Assembly: GCA_910575555.1 (NCBI GenBank)
Contig: CAJTFX010000021.1
Span: 1-64,000, forward strand
Length of the DNA stretch: 64,000 nt
Direction of reading: 5' to 3'
DNA from: Lachnospiraceae bacterium
GTDB lineage: Bacteria > Bacillota > Clostridia > Lachnospirales > Lachnospiraceae
Positions 1 through 8,168 of this stretch are shown here, piece by piece (the first letter of the stretch is position 1; each line of letters begins with the position of its first letter). The translations under genes were made by a program, and so were the position numbers. The notes under the pieces are model-generated. The model made no database searches. It worked only from the letters and a program-made list of their open reading frames with translations, and was not told where the DNA came from.

Positions 1-152
1 GTGAAAAGTAAAAAAGAAAAAAGCAGGGCACAGGGATTTTATGGTTCAAAATAGGAACGTATTGACAGTTTAGTCTATAAGATTGAATCCAAGCTGCCCT
101 AAGAGAGCAAATATTAATTTAAGCGTCAGAGCTGATTTTTATGCTCCCTTTG

Positions 153-181
153 TTGACATGAAAGCCCTGGAATGCTACAAT
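153..181 (+). promoter_or_regulatory. Sigma-A-type promoter of the CYTH gene
   Basis: TTGACA at 153-158 and TACAAT at 176-181 are separated by 17 bp. The pair lies about 100 bp upstream of the CYTH start codon on the same strand. I see no other gene in positions 1-281; a short open frame that begins at 83 lacks a ribosome site. Confidence 0.55.
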
Positions 182-281
182 CAATTTCACAGAAACCTGC
201 CGTATTTTAACAGTATTGCCCCGGATTCAGGCTTCATCTGCCTGCAACCGCCGGAGCATCTCAATTCAGGGGGATTTTTCT

Positions 282-731
282 ATGGAAATTGAACGCAAAT
301 TTTTACTCAAATCACTGCCGGACCATCTGGATTCTTTTCCTTTTCACACAATTGAACAGGGCTATCTCTGCACCGACCCTGTGGTCCGCATCCGCAGGCA
401 GGATGAAGAATATTACCTTACCTACAAATCCAAAGGGCTGATGGTGCGGGAAGAATACAACCTGCCTCTTACCAGAGACGCCTACTGCCATCTTCGTTCC
501 AAAACAGACGGCATTCTAATCTCCAAAAAAAGATACCTGATTCCGCTGCCTCCCCGTTATACCATTGAACTGGATATTTTTGAAGGAAAACTGGCGCCTC
601 TGGTTCTCGCAGAAGTGGAATTTGCAACAGAAGAAGAGGCGAATCATTTTGTTCCTCCGGAATGGTTCGGGGAAGATGTGACTTATTCAGACAAATACCA
701 CAACAGCACATTAAGCCGTTTTACTGATTGA
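282..731 (+). CDS. CYTH domain protein (triphosphate tunnel metalloenzyme family)
   Basis: This 149-residue protein opens with MEIERKF, the ExExK signature of CYTH enzymes, which bind a triphosphate and divalent metals inside a beta-barrel tunnel. Further charged positions typical of the tunnel follow: VRIRRQ (about 35-40), YYLTYKSKG (about 45-53) and the acidic ELDIFEG and LAEVEF segments in the second half. Family members include adenylate cyclase CyaB, thiamine triphosphatase and inorganic triphosphatase; the substrate cannot be chosen from sequence. A frame-open upstream extension exists, but the ATG at 282 follows a GGGGGA ribosome site at 269-274 and begins exactly at the domain, so I chose it. 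It has its own promoter and appears monocistronic. Confidence 0.85.
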   Translation: MEIERKFLLKSLPDHLDSFPFHTIEQGYLCTDPVVRIRRQDEEYYLTYKSKGLMVREEYNLPLTRDAYCHLRSKTDGILISKKRYLIPLPPRYTIELDIFEGKLAPLVLAEVEFATEEEANHFVPPEWFGEDVTYSDKYHNSTLSRFTD

Positions 732-840
732 GTAAACCTATAGAATGTGGTAAAATATAATATAAGAAAAGAGATGCCGATGGAACATACACATCACAGA
801 CACCTGCTTTAAAGTCCAGGGAGCTGCGGCAAAGACATAA

Positions 841-1636
841 TACGATACTCAGATCGCTCTGGATCTGGGGGAGCTTAAGGGCAATCTCCTGACCGTAACG
901 ATGCCCCATTCCGCCGTGTTGTTCCTGCGGCGCCGCGCCTCAACCCCGGATTCCCTGAAAGTCAGAATTGCAACGCCAGGCGGCTCCGTGGAGTATGAGG
1001 TTCAGGTCATGAAGGCCCAGCAGTACACACTGGAGAAGATTTTTGAAAAGAATCTGCTCTTTCTGATTCCTTTTTACATCTTTTCCCATGAAAGCCAGTT
1101 TGGGGAATATGAAAAAGACAAGGCGAAGCTCCGGGTTCTGCAGGAGGACTATGGGCAAATCAAAAGGACTCTGGAAGCCCTCTCCTTGCAGGGCTTCATC
1201 AGCGAATATATTACTCCGGCGGTTAAATATCGCAGTGTCTTACTTGCCCAAACCCCCATCTGCTGCGTTGTCATCAATTGCTGTAGCACTCGCTACAGCT
1301 CAATCTTCCGCCTTGCATATGAAGATTTGTTCTGCGTAATCTACTGCGATATTTAACCTCCGGAGTAATACCAGATGCACCATCATTGACATGTCTAACA
1401 AGGTTTTGGAACATATCGCAATGAAATATTGTTCCGTCAGGGAAGGGGTGAAAGCGGTTATGGGTGGCAAAGTTCTCGAATACGAAGCAAAAAGCATTAA
1501 GCGGGAAGGCATTGAAAAAGGCATCCGGGGCACCGTCTCAATCTTAAAAAACCTGGGGCTCCCGCCCCAGACCATCCTCCTTAAAATTCAGGAGCAGTAT
1601 GGGTTGAGCCCAGAAGCCTCCAAGAAATTTTTATAA
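841..1636 (+). pseudogene. Rpn-family recombination-promoting nuclease, disrupted
   Basis: Two open pieces belong to one ancestral gene. The first (to about 1208) contains a segment ending VMKAQQYTLEKIFEKNLLF, which resembles the middle of Rpn/PD-(D/E)XK transposase-like proteins common in Lachnospiraceae. The second (from about 1374) reads CTIIDMSNKVLEHIAMKY and runs through VMGGKVLEYEAKSI to YGLSPEASKKFL, the usual C-terminus. Between them lies a 162-bp palindromic element (1209-1370). The N-terminal third is also missing or frameshifted, with a stop codon just before the readable part. Rpn proteins are DNA nucleases linked to genome rearrangement; this copy should be inactive. The identification rests on remembered family sequence. 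Confidence 0.7.
1209..1370. mobile_element. MITE-like palindromic element inside the Rpn gene
   Basis: Positions 1209-1236 and 1343-1370 form 28-bp terminal inverted repeats with one mismatch, beginning TATTACTCCGG. The 106-bp interior encodes nothing convincing and has its own hairpin, GCTGTAGC-ACTC-GCTACAGC. The element interrupts the Rpn reading frame between ISEY and CTIIDMSN. No transposase is present, so it fits a non-autonomous miniature element. Related ends occur at 29223-29272 and 30639-30666. I could not define a target-site duplication with confidence. Confidence 0.7.
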
Positions 1637-1644
1637 AAATTGAA

Positions 1645-1680
1645 ATTGCCAGTCCCGTATTTTACCACGGAACTGACAAT
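1645..1680. terminator. Hairpin after the Rpn remnant
   Basis: Arms 1645-1658 and 1667-1680 pair at 12 of 14 positions around an 8-nt loop just after the last codon of the Rpn remnant. There is no clear T-tract, so it may be a weak terminator or an RNA-stabilising stem. The stretch from here to 1886 holds nothing else I can identify. Confidence 0.35.
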
Positions 1681-1886
1681 CCACTCTTCCTAAACAGTTT
1701 CAAATCTCCTGCTTGTATTGAAATCTTAAAGCACATACTCTGCCAAAGCATTTTTCCACAACAGCCCCTACGCCTCTCCAATTTTCCTATAGCCCATATC
1801 TTCCTGCAAATATTGAAATATACTTAAAGTCTGTTTTTTCAATTTTCATTATACAAAATATTTTATGAAAAATCGCAAGTAAAGAA

Positions 1887-2051
1887 TTATTCAATTTTGC
1901 CATTTCGCTTTTCAAACTGTTCAATGTACTTTCTGATTAATATCTCCAATTCTCTATTTGCTGAACGAGCATTATATTCAGCTATATACCGGAATTTTTC
2001 TAGCAATTGTGCATCTATTCGAAGGGTAAATTTTAACATATTATTTTTCAT
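1887..2051 (-). CDS. Arc-type ribbon-helix-helix regulator
   Basis: A 54-codon frame on the minus strand encodes MKNNMLKFTLRIDAQLLEKF followed by RYIAEYNARSANREL and a basic helix ending KRNGKIE. LKFTLRID is the DNA-contacting beta-strand of Arc/MetJ-like ribbon-helix-helix proteins, and the two helices follow at the expected spacing. A second in-frame start lies at 2039. Such proteins bind as dimers to palindromic operators and often repress their own promoter or act as antitoxins. It is divergent from the gene at 2183, and the gap between them carries GACGGC/GCCGTC palindromes. The partner gene does not look like a known toxin. Confidence 0.75.
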   Translation of the reverse strand: MKNNMLKFTLRIDAQLLEKFRYIAEYNARSANRELEILIRKYIEQFEKRNGKIE

Positions 2052-2087
2052 CACTCGTCACGTCCATACGTTTTTTCAATATTATAC

Positions 2088-2157
2088 CGTCAAAATGACG
2101 GCGAAAAAATATTAACGGTATATTGACGGCATAACGCCGTCGTATTATAATATGATT
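2088..2157. promoter_or_regulatory. Divergent control region with CGTC/GACG palindromes
   Basis: The gap between the ribbon-helix-helix gene and the gene at 2183 contains CGTCAAAATGACG and GACGGCATAACGCCGTC, plus a further ACGGTATATTGACGGC unit, followed by a TATAAT-like box near 2150. Repeated palindromes overlapping a promoter and lying next to a small DNA-binding protein suggest autoregulation. That assignment is inference. Confidence 0.5.
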
Positions 2158-2182
2158 ATTATGAGAAAGGATGATCAATATT

Positions 2183-2476
2183 ATGAATAAAAAACTGAAC
2201 CCATCAAAAAATCCCCCCATAGAACTACAAATAGATGAAGCTGACAGCAAACTTCATGAGATTTATGAAAATTTTACCAATACCTGGGAATATAACGAGA
2301 CCATGAACAATCTTGACTTTGACATAGATTTTCTGTTGGACATCCTGGACATTAAGGAATACCGACGGCTGGAAGAACGCCTGATATATTACTGTTCCAG
2401 GAAAGACGAACTGTTATTCAAACTGGGATTCAAATACGCTTGGGCCTTATTTTCTGAATGTGCAAAACCCCTTTAA
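2183..2476 (+). CDS. Hypothetical acidic protein, DUF6809-like at best
   Basis: The 97-residue product starts MNKKLNPSKNPPIELQIDEA and ends LLFKLGFKYAWALFSECAKPL. It appears fully helical, with an acidic middle (NLDFDIDFLLDILDIKEYRRLEE) and no signal peptide or membrane segment. The layout loosely recalls DUF6809 proteins of Clostridia, but I cannot confirm this. An in-frame ATG at 2171 sits directly against the ribosome site AGAAAGG (2163-2169), so the ATG at 2183 is preferred. It is transcribed divergently from the ribbon-helix-helix regulator across a palindrome-rich promoter region, so that protein probably controls it. Confidence 0.6.
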   Translation: MNKKLNPSKNPPIELQIDEADSKLHEIYENFTNTWEYNETMNNLDFDIDFLLDILDIKEYRRLEERLIYYCSRKDELLFKLGFKYAWALFSECAKPL

Positions 2477-2575
2477 AATACAGGATTATTTGCTCTAATA
2501 TTTCATCCTGTCAGAAAATATGTTTGCATTTTAAACACTGCAAAACACACTACATGTAATAATCAAAATACTTTT

Positions 2576-3125
2576 TTATAAAGCCCGCTTCTTTAAAACC
2601 TCACAAAAATCTTCCTTCACAATTTCATATTTAGACGGGTCCCGCAGAATGGCTGAAGGATGATATGTGGCAGTCAGCGCACAGTTTTTCCGGTATGTCC
2701 AGGTGCCGTGCTGCCTGGTAATCTTAAAATCCGGTGAAATGATACGTTGCGCCGCCACGCGGCCGAGACAGACAATAATTCTGGGCTTTAAAAGAAAAGT
2801 CTCATATTTCAGGTATGGAAAACAGGCTGCCTTTTCCTCTTCCCTGGGATCGCGGTTTCCGGGAGGGTGGCATTTTAAAATATTAGTGATGTAAATTTCT
2901 TCTCTGGTAAGCCCGCATTCTTTCAAAAGACGATCCAACACTTCCCCGGAACACCCCACAAAGGGAATCCCCTGACGGTCTTCCTCCCCTCCGGGGGCCT
3001 CGGCAATCAGCATAAGTTCTGCCTGACGGCTTCCGCGTCCCATAACAGGCCGGCATCTAGTCTGTTATGGGACATTGGGTACAGGCGGCAATATGACGTT
3101 CTATCTCATCCCATGTATTTTGCAT
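2576..3125 (-). pseudogene. Uracil-DNA glycosylase family 4, frameshifted near the N-terminus
   Basis: The downstream frame (from 3043) encodes 155 residues typical of family-4 uracil-DNA glycosylases: IAEAPGGEEDRQGIPFVG, the iron-sulfur cysteines in LKCHPPG and KAACFPYL, and a C-terminal YHPSAILRDPSKYE. The N-terminus lies intact but in another frame. A start at 3125 behind an AGGGAG site encodes MQNTWDEIERHIAACTQCPITD and then a TAG. CTQC supplies the first two cluster cysteines. Loss of two bases, or gain of one, between 3040 and 3060 would join the parts as CPITD-xx-RPVMGRG. The break sits inside a 10-bp inverted repeat (CCCATAACAG/CTGTTATGGG). The enzyme removes uracil from DNA and needs the 4Fe-4S cluster, so this allele is probably inactive unless the sequence contains an error. 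Confidence 0.8.
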
Positions 3126-3174
3126 AGCGTCTCCCTTTATCGTAGATTACTCCAATAGAGTATTTTTCAAACAC

Positions 3175-3524
3175 GCTCTGATACTACAGCGAACAATCTA
3201 TATTTCGATACACAAGAACTACCGGATTGCCCTTTGGCTAAGCAAACCTTTCATGGGCGAATTGTGTGGAGGCGAAATCCACTGCTTACGGAGACTTAGG
3301 AAGGAAGGCTTTCCTGACTTCCTTAGCCGCAGTTGGCAGTTAGTTCGCCGGAGCGCTGCCCGGTTTGTGTGTCAAAGGGCAATCCGGTAGTTCTGTCCGT
3401 ATCCCAATATAAAAAATTCGCTGCAGTACTAATCCCTGTGTATCAAAATATAAATTGTTCGCTGCAGTACTAATCCCTGTGCATCAAAATGCAATTTATC
3501 CGCTGTGATACTCAGAGATCTTAT
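3175..3524. repeat. Complex palindromic intergenic repeat
   Basis: A perfect 22-bp inverted repeat (3215-3236 and 3373-3394, reading CAAAGGGCAATCCGGTAGTT on the right) encloses 136 bp. To its right lie three degenerate tandem copies of a 41-43-bp unit (3395-3437, 3438-3478 and 3479-3519) ending against the carB stop codon. To its left an inverted version of the same unit starts near 3175. Related sequence occurs at 13779-13862 and 15333-15365. No protein is encoded. It may form long RNA stems or be a non-autonomous element. Confidence 0.7.
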
Positions 3525-6500
3525 ATATTCTTCACCTTCGCAATATCAATCAAATCCAGTTTCTCGTTGGCTGTGGCATGCTCCAGGCTCTCTGCCAGAG
3601 CATTGGCCGTATCCATAGCCGTGATACAGTACACTCCTGTCTCTATGGCATTGCGGCGGATTAAAAATCCGTCCCGGCTCTTGTCCCGGCCCTGGGTGGG
3701 GGTGTCAATTACCACATCTATTTTATGGCCCAGGATCAGATCCATCACATTGGGGGATTCCTGGGAAATCTTATTGATGCGCCTTGCGTTGACGCCCCGT
3801 GCCTGCAGATATTTTGCCGTGCTTCTGGTGGCGTAAATTTTGTAGCCCAGGGCTTCAAACCGTTTAGCCGCTGCTACTGCTTCCGGTTTATCTGCGTCTT
3901 TTACCGTCATAATCATCTGTCTGTGCCTGGGCAGGTGTACGCCCGCTCCCAGAAATGCTTTATACAAAGCTTCATCAAAGGTTCTTGCAATTCCCAGACA
4001 TTCTCCGGTGGATTTCATTTCCGGCCCAAGGCTGATTTCCGCTCCCCGGAGTTTTTCAAAGGAAAATACCGGCATCTTAACTGCCACGTATTCCGCTTCC
4101 GGCGCAAGCCCGGTGGGATATCCCATACCTTTTAAGGTGTTGCCCACCATCACCCGGACTGCCAGATCCACAATGGGAATTCCCGTGACCTTGCTGATAT
4201 AGGGAACCGTCCGGGAAGAACGGGGATTTACCTCAATGACATATACTTCTCCATCCATGGCAATAAACTGAATGTTGATCAGCCCCACCACATGCAGGGC
4301 CCTTGCCAGACGCCTGGTGTATTCCACGATTTTCTCTTTTATCTCAGGGCGGATGGTAGGCGCAGGATAAACGGAAATACTGTCGCCGGAATGGACTCCC
4401 GTGCGTTCAATATGCTCCATAATTCCCGGAATTAAAATGTCTGTGCCATCGCAGACAGCGTCCACCTCGATTTCCTTACCCTGAAGATATTTGTCCACCA
4501 GAATGGGATGATCCTGGGCAATCCGGTTGATAATCTCCATAAACTCCTCAATTTCCTGATCGGTGTATGCAATCTGCATCCCCTGGCCGCCCAATACATA
4601 GGAGGGCCGCACCAGCACCGGATAGCCCAGGCGGTTTGCAGCTTCTTTCGCCTCTTCTGCGGTAAAGACCGTTTTGCCTGCCGCCCGGGGAATCTCTGTC
4701 TGCTCCAAAATCTGATCAAATAATTCCCGATCTTCCGCGGCGTCCACATCTTCTGCTTTGGTTCCCAGAATCGAAACCCCCATTTTCATCAGGCTTTCCG
4801 TCAGCTTGATGGCTGTCTGGCCGCCGAACTGAACCACCGCCCCGTCCGGTTTTTCCAGGCGCACAATATTTTCCACATCCTCCGGCGTCAGCGGTTCAAA
4901 ATACAATTTATCCGCAATATCGAAGTCTGTGGATACAGTCTCCGGATTGTTATTTACAATAATCGTCTCATACCCTTCTCTGGCAAAAGCCCAGGTACAG
5001 TGAACAGAACAGTAATCAAATTCAATTCCCTGGCCGATGCGGATGGGGCCGGAACCCAGCACCAGGACTTTTTTACGCCTTTTTTCCTTTCTTCTGTCCG
5101 TTCTCTCAGCCCCGCAGCTGGATTCGTTTTCATTCTGCTCCCCTTGACTGCCGGCAGCTTCCGTCTCTCCATTATCAGCAATTGCTTCATTTTCACTGTC
5201 GAAGCAGGAATAATAATAAGGCGTTTCCGCCGCAAATTCTGCTGCGCAGGTATCCACCATTTGAAAAGCCGCCGTAATATTGTGGGCATAGCGCATATCC
5301 CGGATTTCTGCTTCCGTTCTGCCGGTCAGTGAAGCAATCACATGATCCGGAAATTCTATGCGCTTGGCTTCCTTTAACAATTCCACCGTCAGTTCTTCCT
5401 GCTCCAGACGGGTTTCCATTTCGGTGAGAATGGCAATTTTATCAATAAACCAGGGATCAATTCGGGTAATCCGGTAAATTTCCTCATAAGAAATCCCTTT
5501 GCGCAGCGCTTCTGCAATCACCCAGATTCTCCTGTCGTCTGCTTTTTCCAGTTTTATCTTCAATTCTTCTGCGGAAAATCCGGTGAAATCATAGCTTCTC
5601 ATACTGTCCACATGCTGCTCCAAAGAGCGGACGGCTTTCATCAGCGCCCCTTCAAAATTCGTGCAGATGCTCATTACTTCTCCTGTTGCCTTCATCTGGG
5701 TGGTCAGGGAACGTTTCGCCGTAATAAATTTATCAAAGGGCAGTCTGGGAATTTTTACCACGCAATAATCCAGCATGGGTTCAAAGCTGGCATAGGTTTT
5801 CCCGGTGATGGCATTTTTAATTTCATCCAGCGTGTAGCCCAGGGCAATTTTAGCCGCCACCTTCGCAATGGGATATCCGGTGGCTTTGCTTGCCAGGGCG
5901 GAGGAACGGCTGACGCGGGGATTCACCTCAATCACGCAGTACTCAAAGCTTTCAGGGTGCAGGGCATACTGAACATTGCATCCGCCGGTAATATTCAATT
6001 CCGATATAATATTCAATGCGGAGGTACGGAGCATCTGATATTCTTTATCTGAAAGGGTCTGGGAAGGCGCCACCACAATGCTGTCTCCGGTATGAACGCC
6101 CACCGGATCAATATTTTCCATATTGCAGACCGTAATGCAGTTTCCCGCCGCATCCCGCATCACCTCGTATTCAATTTCCTTCCATCCTGCAATGCACCGT
6201 TCCACCAGAACCTCCCCCACCCGGCTGAGCCTGAGGCCGTTGGTGAGAATGTCCACCAGTTCTGTTTCATTGCGGGCAATTCCGCCTCCGCTTCCGCCCA
6301 GCGTATAGGCCGGACGCAGCACCACCGGATAACCGATGGTATTGGTAAAAGCAATCCCGTCCGCTACATTGTGAACCACCAAAGACGGCGCGCAGGGCTC
6401 CCCGATTTTTTCCATGGTATCCTTAAATGCCTGGCGATCCTCCGCCTTGAAAATGGTTTCCGAGGTGGTTCCAATCAGCTTCACTCCGTTCTGTTCCAGA

Positions 6501-6820
6501 AATCCGGATTCCGCCAGCTCCATCCCCAGATTCAGCCCGGCCTGTCCGCCCAGGGTAGGCAGCACGCTGTCCGGTTTTTCTTTTAAAATAATCTGCTCTA
6601 ACACCTTTGATGTCAGCGGCTCAATATATACCTGATCCGCAATTTCCCTGTCTGTCATAATCGTGGCCGGATTGGAATTCACCAGAACCACCTCCACGCC
6701 CTCTTCCTTTAAAGAACGGCATGCCTGGGTTCCCGCATAATCAAATTCCGCCGCCTGCCCGATGACAATGGGGCCGGAACCAATCACTAAAACTTTCTTA
6801 ATATTCGGATTTTTCGGCAT
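3521..6820 (-). CDS. carB: Carbamoyl-phosphate synthase large subunit
   Basis: The 1099-residue protein carries the duplicated ATP-grasp organisation of CarB. The first half opens KKVLVIGSGPIVIGQAAEFD and the second KKVLVLGSGPIRIGQGIEFD. A C-terminal methylglyoxal-synthase-like domain (from about residue 955) holds the allosteric site. The enzyme makes carbamoyl phosphate from bicarbonate, ammonia and two ATP for pyrimidine and arginine synthesis. It is about 25 residues longer than the E. coli enzyme because of a low-complexity acidic linker between the halves (about residues 540-580, rich in E, N, G and S). Both halves remain in frame, so the linker is not a break. Its ATG shares one base with the carA stop codon (TAATG), implying translational coupling. 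Confidence 0.97.
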   Translation of the reverse strand: MPKNPNIKKVLVIGSGPIVIGQAAEFDYAGTQACRSLKEEGVEVVLVNSNPATIMTDREIADQVYIEPLTSKVLEQIILKEKPDSVLPTLGGQAGLNLGMELAESGFLEQNGVKLIGTTSETIFKAEDRQAFKDTMEKIGEPCAPSLVVHNVADGIAFTNTIGYPVVLRPAYTLGGSGGGIARNETELVDILTNGLRLSRVGEVLVERCIAGWKEIEYEVMRDAAGNCITVCNMENIDPVGVHTGDSIVVAPSQTLSDKEYQMLRTSALNIISELNITGGCNVQYALHPESFEYCVIEVNPRVSRSSALASKATGYPIAKVAAKIALGYTLDEIKNAITGKTYASFEPMLDYCVVKIPRLPFDKFITAKRSLTTQMKATGEVMSICTNFEGALMKAVRSLEQHVDSMRSYDFTGFSAEELKIKLEKADDRRIWVIAEALRKGISYEEIYRITRIDPWFIDKIAILTEMETRLEQEELTVELLKEAKRIEFPDHVIASLTGRTEAEIRDMRYAHNITAAFQMVDTCAAEFAAETPYYYSCFDSENEAIADNGETEAAGSQGEQNENESSCGAERTDRRKEKRRKKVLVLGSGPIRIGQGIEFDYCSVHCTWAFAREGYETIIVNNNPETVSTDFDIADKLYFEPLTPEDVENIVRLEKPDGAVVQFGGQTAIKLTESLMKMGVSILGTKAEDVDAAEDRELFDQILEQTEIPRAAGKTVFTAEEAKEAANRLGYPVLVRPSYVLGGQGMQIAYTDQEIEEFMEIINRIAQDHPILVDKYLQGKEIEVDAVCDGTDILIPGIMEHIERTGVHSGDSISVYPAPTIRPEIKEKIVEYTRRLARALHVVGLINIQFIAMDGEVYVIEVNPRSSRTVPYISKVTGIPIVDLAVRVMVGNTLKGMGYPTGLAPEAEYVAVKMPVFSFEKLRGAEISLGPEMKSTGECLGIARTFDEALYKAFLGAGVHLPRHRQMIMTVKDADKPEAVAAAKRFEALGYKIYATRSTAKYLQARGVNARRINKISQESPNVMDLILGHKIDVVIDTPTQGRDKSRDGFLIRRNAIETGVYCITAMDTANALAESLEHATANEKLDLIDIAKVKNI

Positions 6821-7890
6821 TACTGGTTCCCTCCCATCATATTGATAAACCGGTCAAATAAGTAACTGCTGTCCTGAGGCCCCGGGCACGCTTCCGGATG
6901 GAACTGGACGGTAAAAATATTTTTGCCCGTGTAGCGCAGTCCCTCGTTGGTGCCGTCATTGACATTGACAAAAGCCGGAACCGCCACGGACGGGTCCAGA
7001 TTGTCCGTATCCACCACATAGCCGTGGTTCTGGGATGAAATATACACCCGTCCTGTCTCCAAATCCTTCACCGGATGGTTGCCGCCCCGGTGGCCGTATT
7101 TCATTTTATGGGTATCTGCGCCCTTTGCCAGAGCCATAAGCTGATGCCCCAGGCAGATGGCAAAAATCGGCGTGTCAGAATCGTAAAGTTTTTTGATTTC
7201 TTCAATGACCCTTCCGCATTCCTTAGGGTCTCCCGGCCCGTTGCTGAGCATAATTCCGTCGGGTTTTTCCGCCAGAATTTCCTCTGCCGGCGTATCAGCC
7301 GGATACACGGTAACGCTGCATCCCCTGTTTTGCAGCGATTTGGCAATGTTTCTCTTTGCGCCCAAATCTAACAGCGCCACCTTTTTTCCTTTGCCTTTCA
7401 GGGTGTAACGTTCTTTGCAGGTCACCTGCTCCACCACATCCTTGGGCGTATATTCCTTTAGCCTGGGGAGAATCTCTTCCAGGCTGAAATCCTCTCTTGC
7501 GGTAATCATGCCGTTCATGGTTCCCTTTTCCCGGAGAATTTTTGTCAGGGCCCTGGTGTCAATTCCGGCAATTCCCGGAATCTCATGTTTTATCAGAAAA
7601 TCCTGTATCGTCCCTTCACAGCGGAAATTACTGGGCATTCTGGACAGCTCCCTTACAATATATCCTTTTACCCAGGGTCTTTCGGATTCCATATCCGGTG
7701 TAATTCCGTAATTTCCAATCAATGGATACGTCATGGCTACGGCCTGTCCCGCATAAGATGGATCTGTTAAAACTTCGAGATAACCGGTCATGGAGGTGTT
7801 AAAGACAATCTCGCTGATTATCTCTCTGTCAGCGCCGATGTGGGCGCCCTCAAACACGGTTCCATCTTCCAGTATGAGAAATGCTTTCAT
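6820..7890 (-). CDS. carA: Carbamoyl-phosphate synthase small subunit
   Basis: The 356-residue glutaminase subunit has the N-terminal CarA domain (MKAFLILEDGTVFEGAHIG, then FNTSMTGYLEVLTDPSYAGQ) and a class-I glutamine amidotransferase domain. The latter shows the nucleophile elbow FAICLGHQLMALA and the catalytic histidine in FHPEACPGPQDSSYLF. It releases ammonia from glutamine and channels it to CarB. The frame is open further upstream, but the ATG at 7890 follows AGAAAGGGCGG and begins at the conserved N-terminus. The leader between the promoter (8002-8030) and the start is about 105 nt and contains a nine-T run. I see no strong terminator stem or PyrR site in it. Confidence 0.97.
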   Translation of the reverse strand: MKAFLILEDGTVFEGAHIGADREIISEIVFNTSMTGYLEVLTDPSYAGQAVAMTYPLIGNYGITPDMESERPWVKGYIVRELSRMPSNFRCEGTIQDFLIKHEIPGIAGIDTRALTKILREKGTMNGMITAREDFSLEEILPRLKEYTPKDVVEQVTCKERYTLKGKGKKVALLDLGAKRNIAKSLQNRGCSVTVYPADTPAEEILAEKPDGIMLSNGPGDPKECGRVIEEIKKLYDSDTPIFAICLGHQLMALAKGADTHKMKYGHRGGNHPVKDLETGRVYISSQNHGYVVDTDNLDPSVAVPAFVNVNDGTNEGLRYTGKNIFTVQFHPEACPGPQDSSYLFDRFINMMGGNQ

Positions 7891-8001
7891 TTCATTACCG
7901 CCCTTTCTGTCTGATTTTTGGCAAAAAAAAAGAGTCAATTGCGTCATTGCAGTCTTTTTCGGGTTCCGTTCTATTCTGTTATTGTTTCCTTTTCTGGGCA
8001 T

Positions 8002-8030
8002 ATTCTATCATAATGATAATAATTTTTCAA
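8002..8030 (-). promoter_or_regulatory. carAB promoter
   Basis: Read on the minus strand, TTGAAA (8030-8025) and TAGAAT (8007-8002) are separated by 17 bp. Transcription would begin near 7995 and run into carAB. The promoter is divergent from that of the CAP-domain gene. Confidence 0.6.
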
Positions 8031-8050
8031 GATTTTTCTGAGAGGGGTAT

Positions 8051-8079
8051 TTGACTCCATTAGATGGACGTGATAATAT
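8051..8079 (+). promoter_or_regulatory. Promoter of the CAP-domain gene
   Basis: TTGACT at 8051-8056 and TAATAT at 8074-8079 are 17 bp apart, a near-consensus housekeeping promoter about 90 bp upstream of the start codon at 8169. Confidence 0.6.
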
Positions 8080-8168
8080 GGTTACAATGAATCGGTAATT
8101 GATGCAGGCAGAAATTTTAACAACTATTAGCAACAGTTCCTTAACACATGAAAGGAGAAAAATGACTT

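Noticed and set aside
83-292. Plus-strand open frame of 69 codons at the left edge
   Set aside because: It has no ribosome site, overlaps the promoter and start of the CYTH gene, and its product looks random.
5095-5215. Acidic low-complexity stretch in the middle of carB as a possible insertion or break
   Set aside because: Both CarB halves stay in frame and the stretch lies at the natural hinge, so it is a linker.
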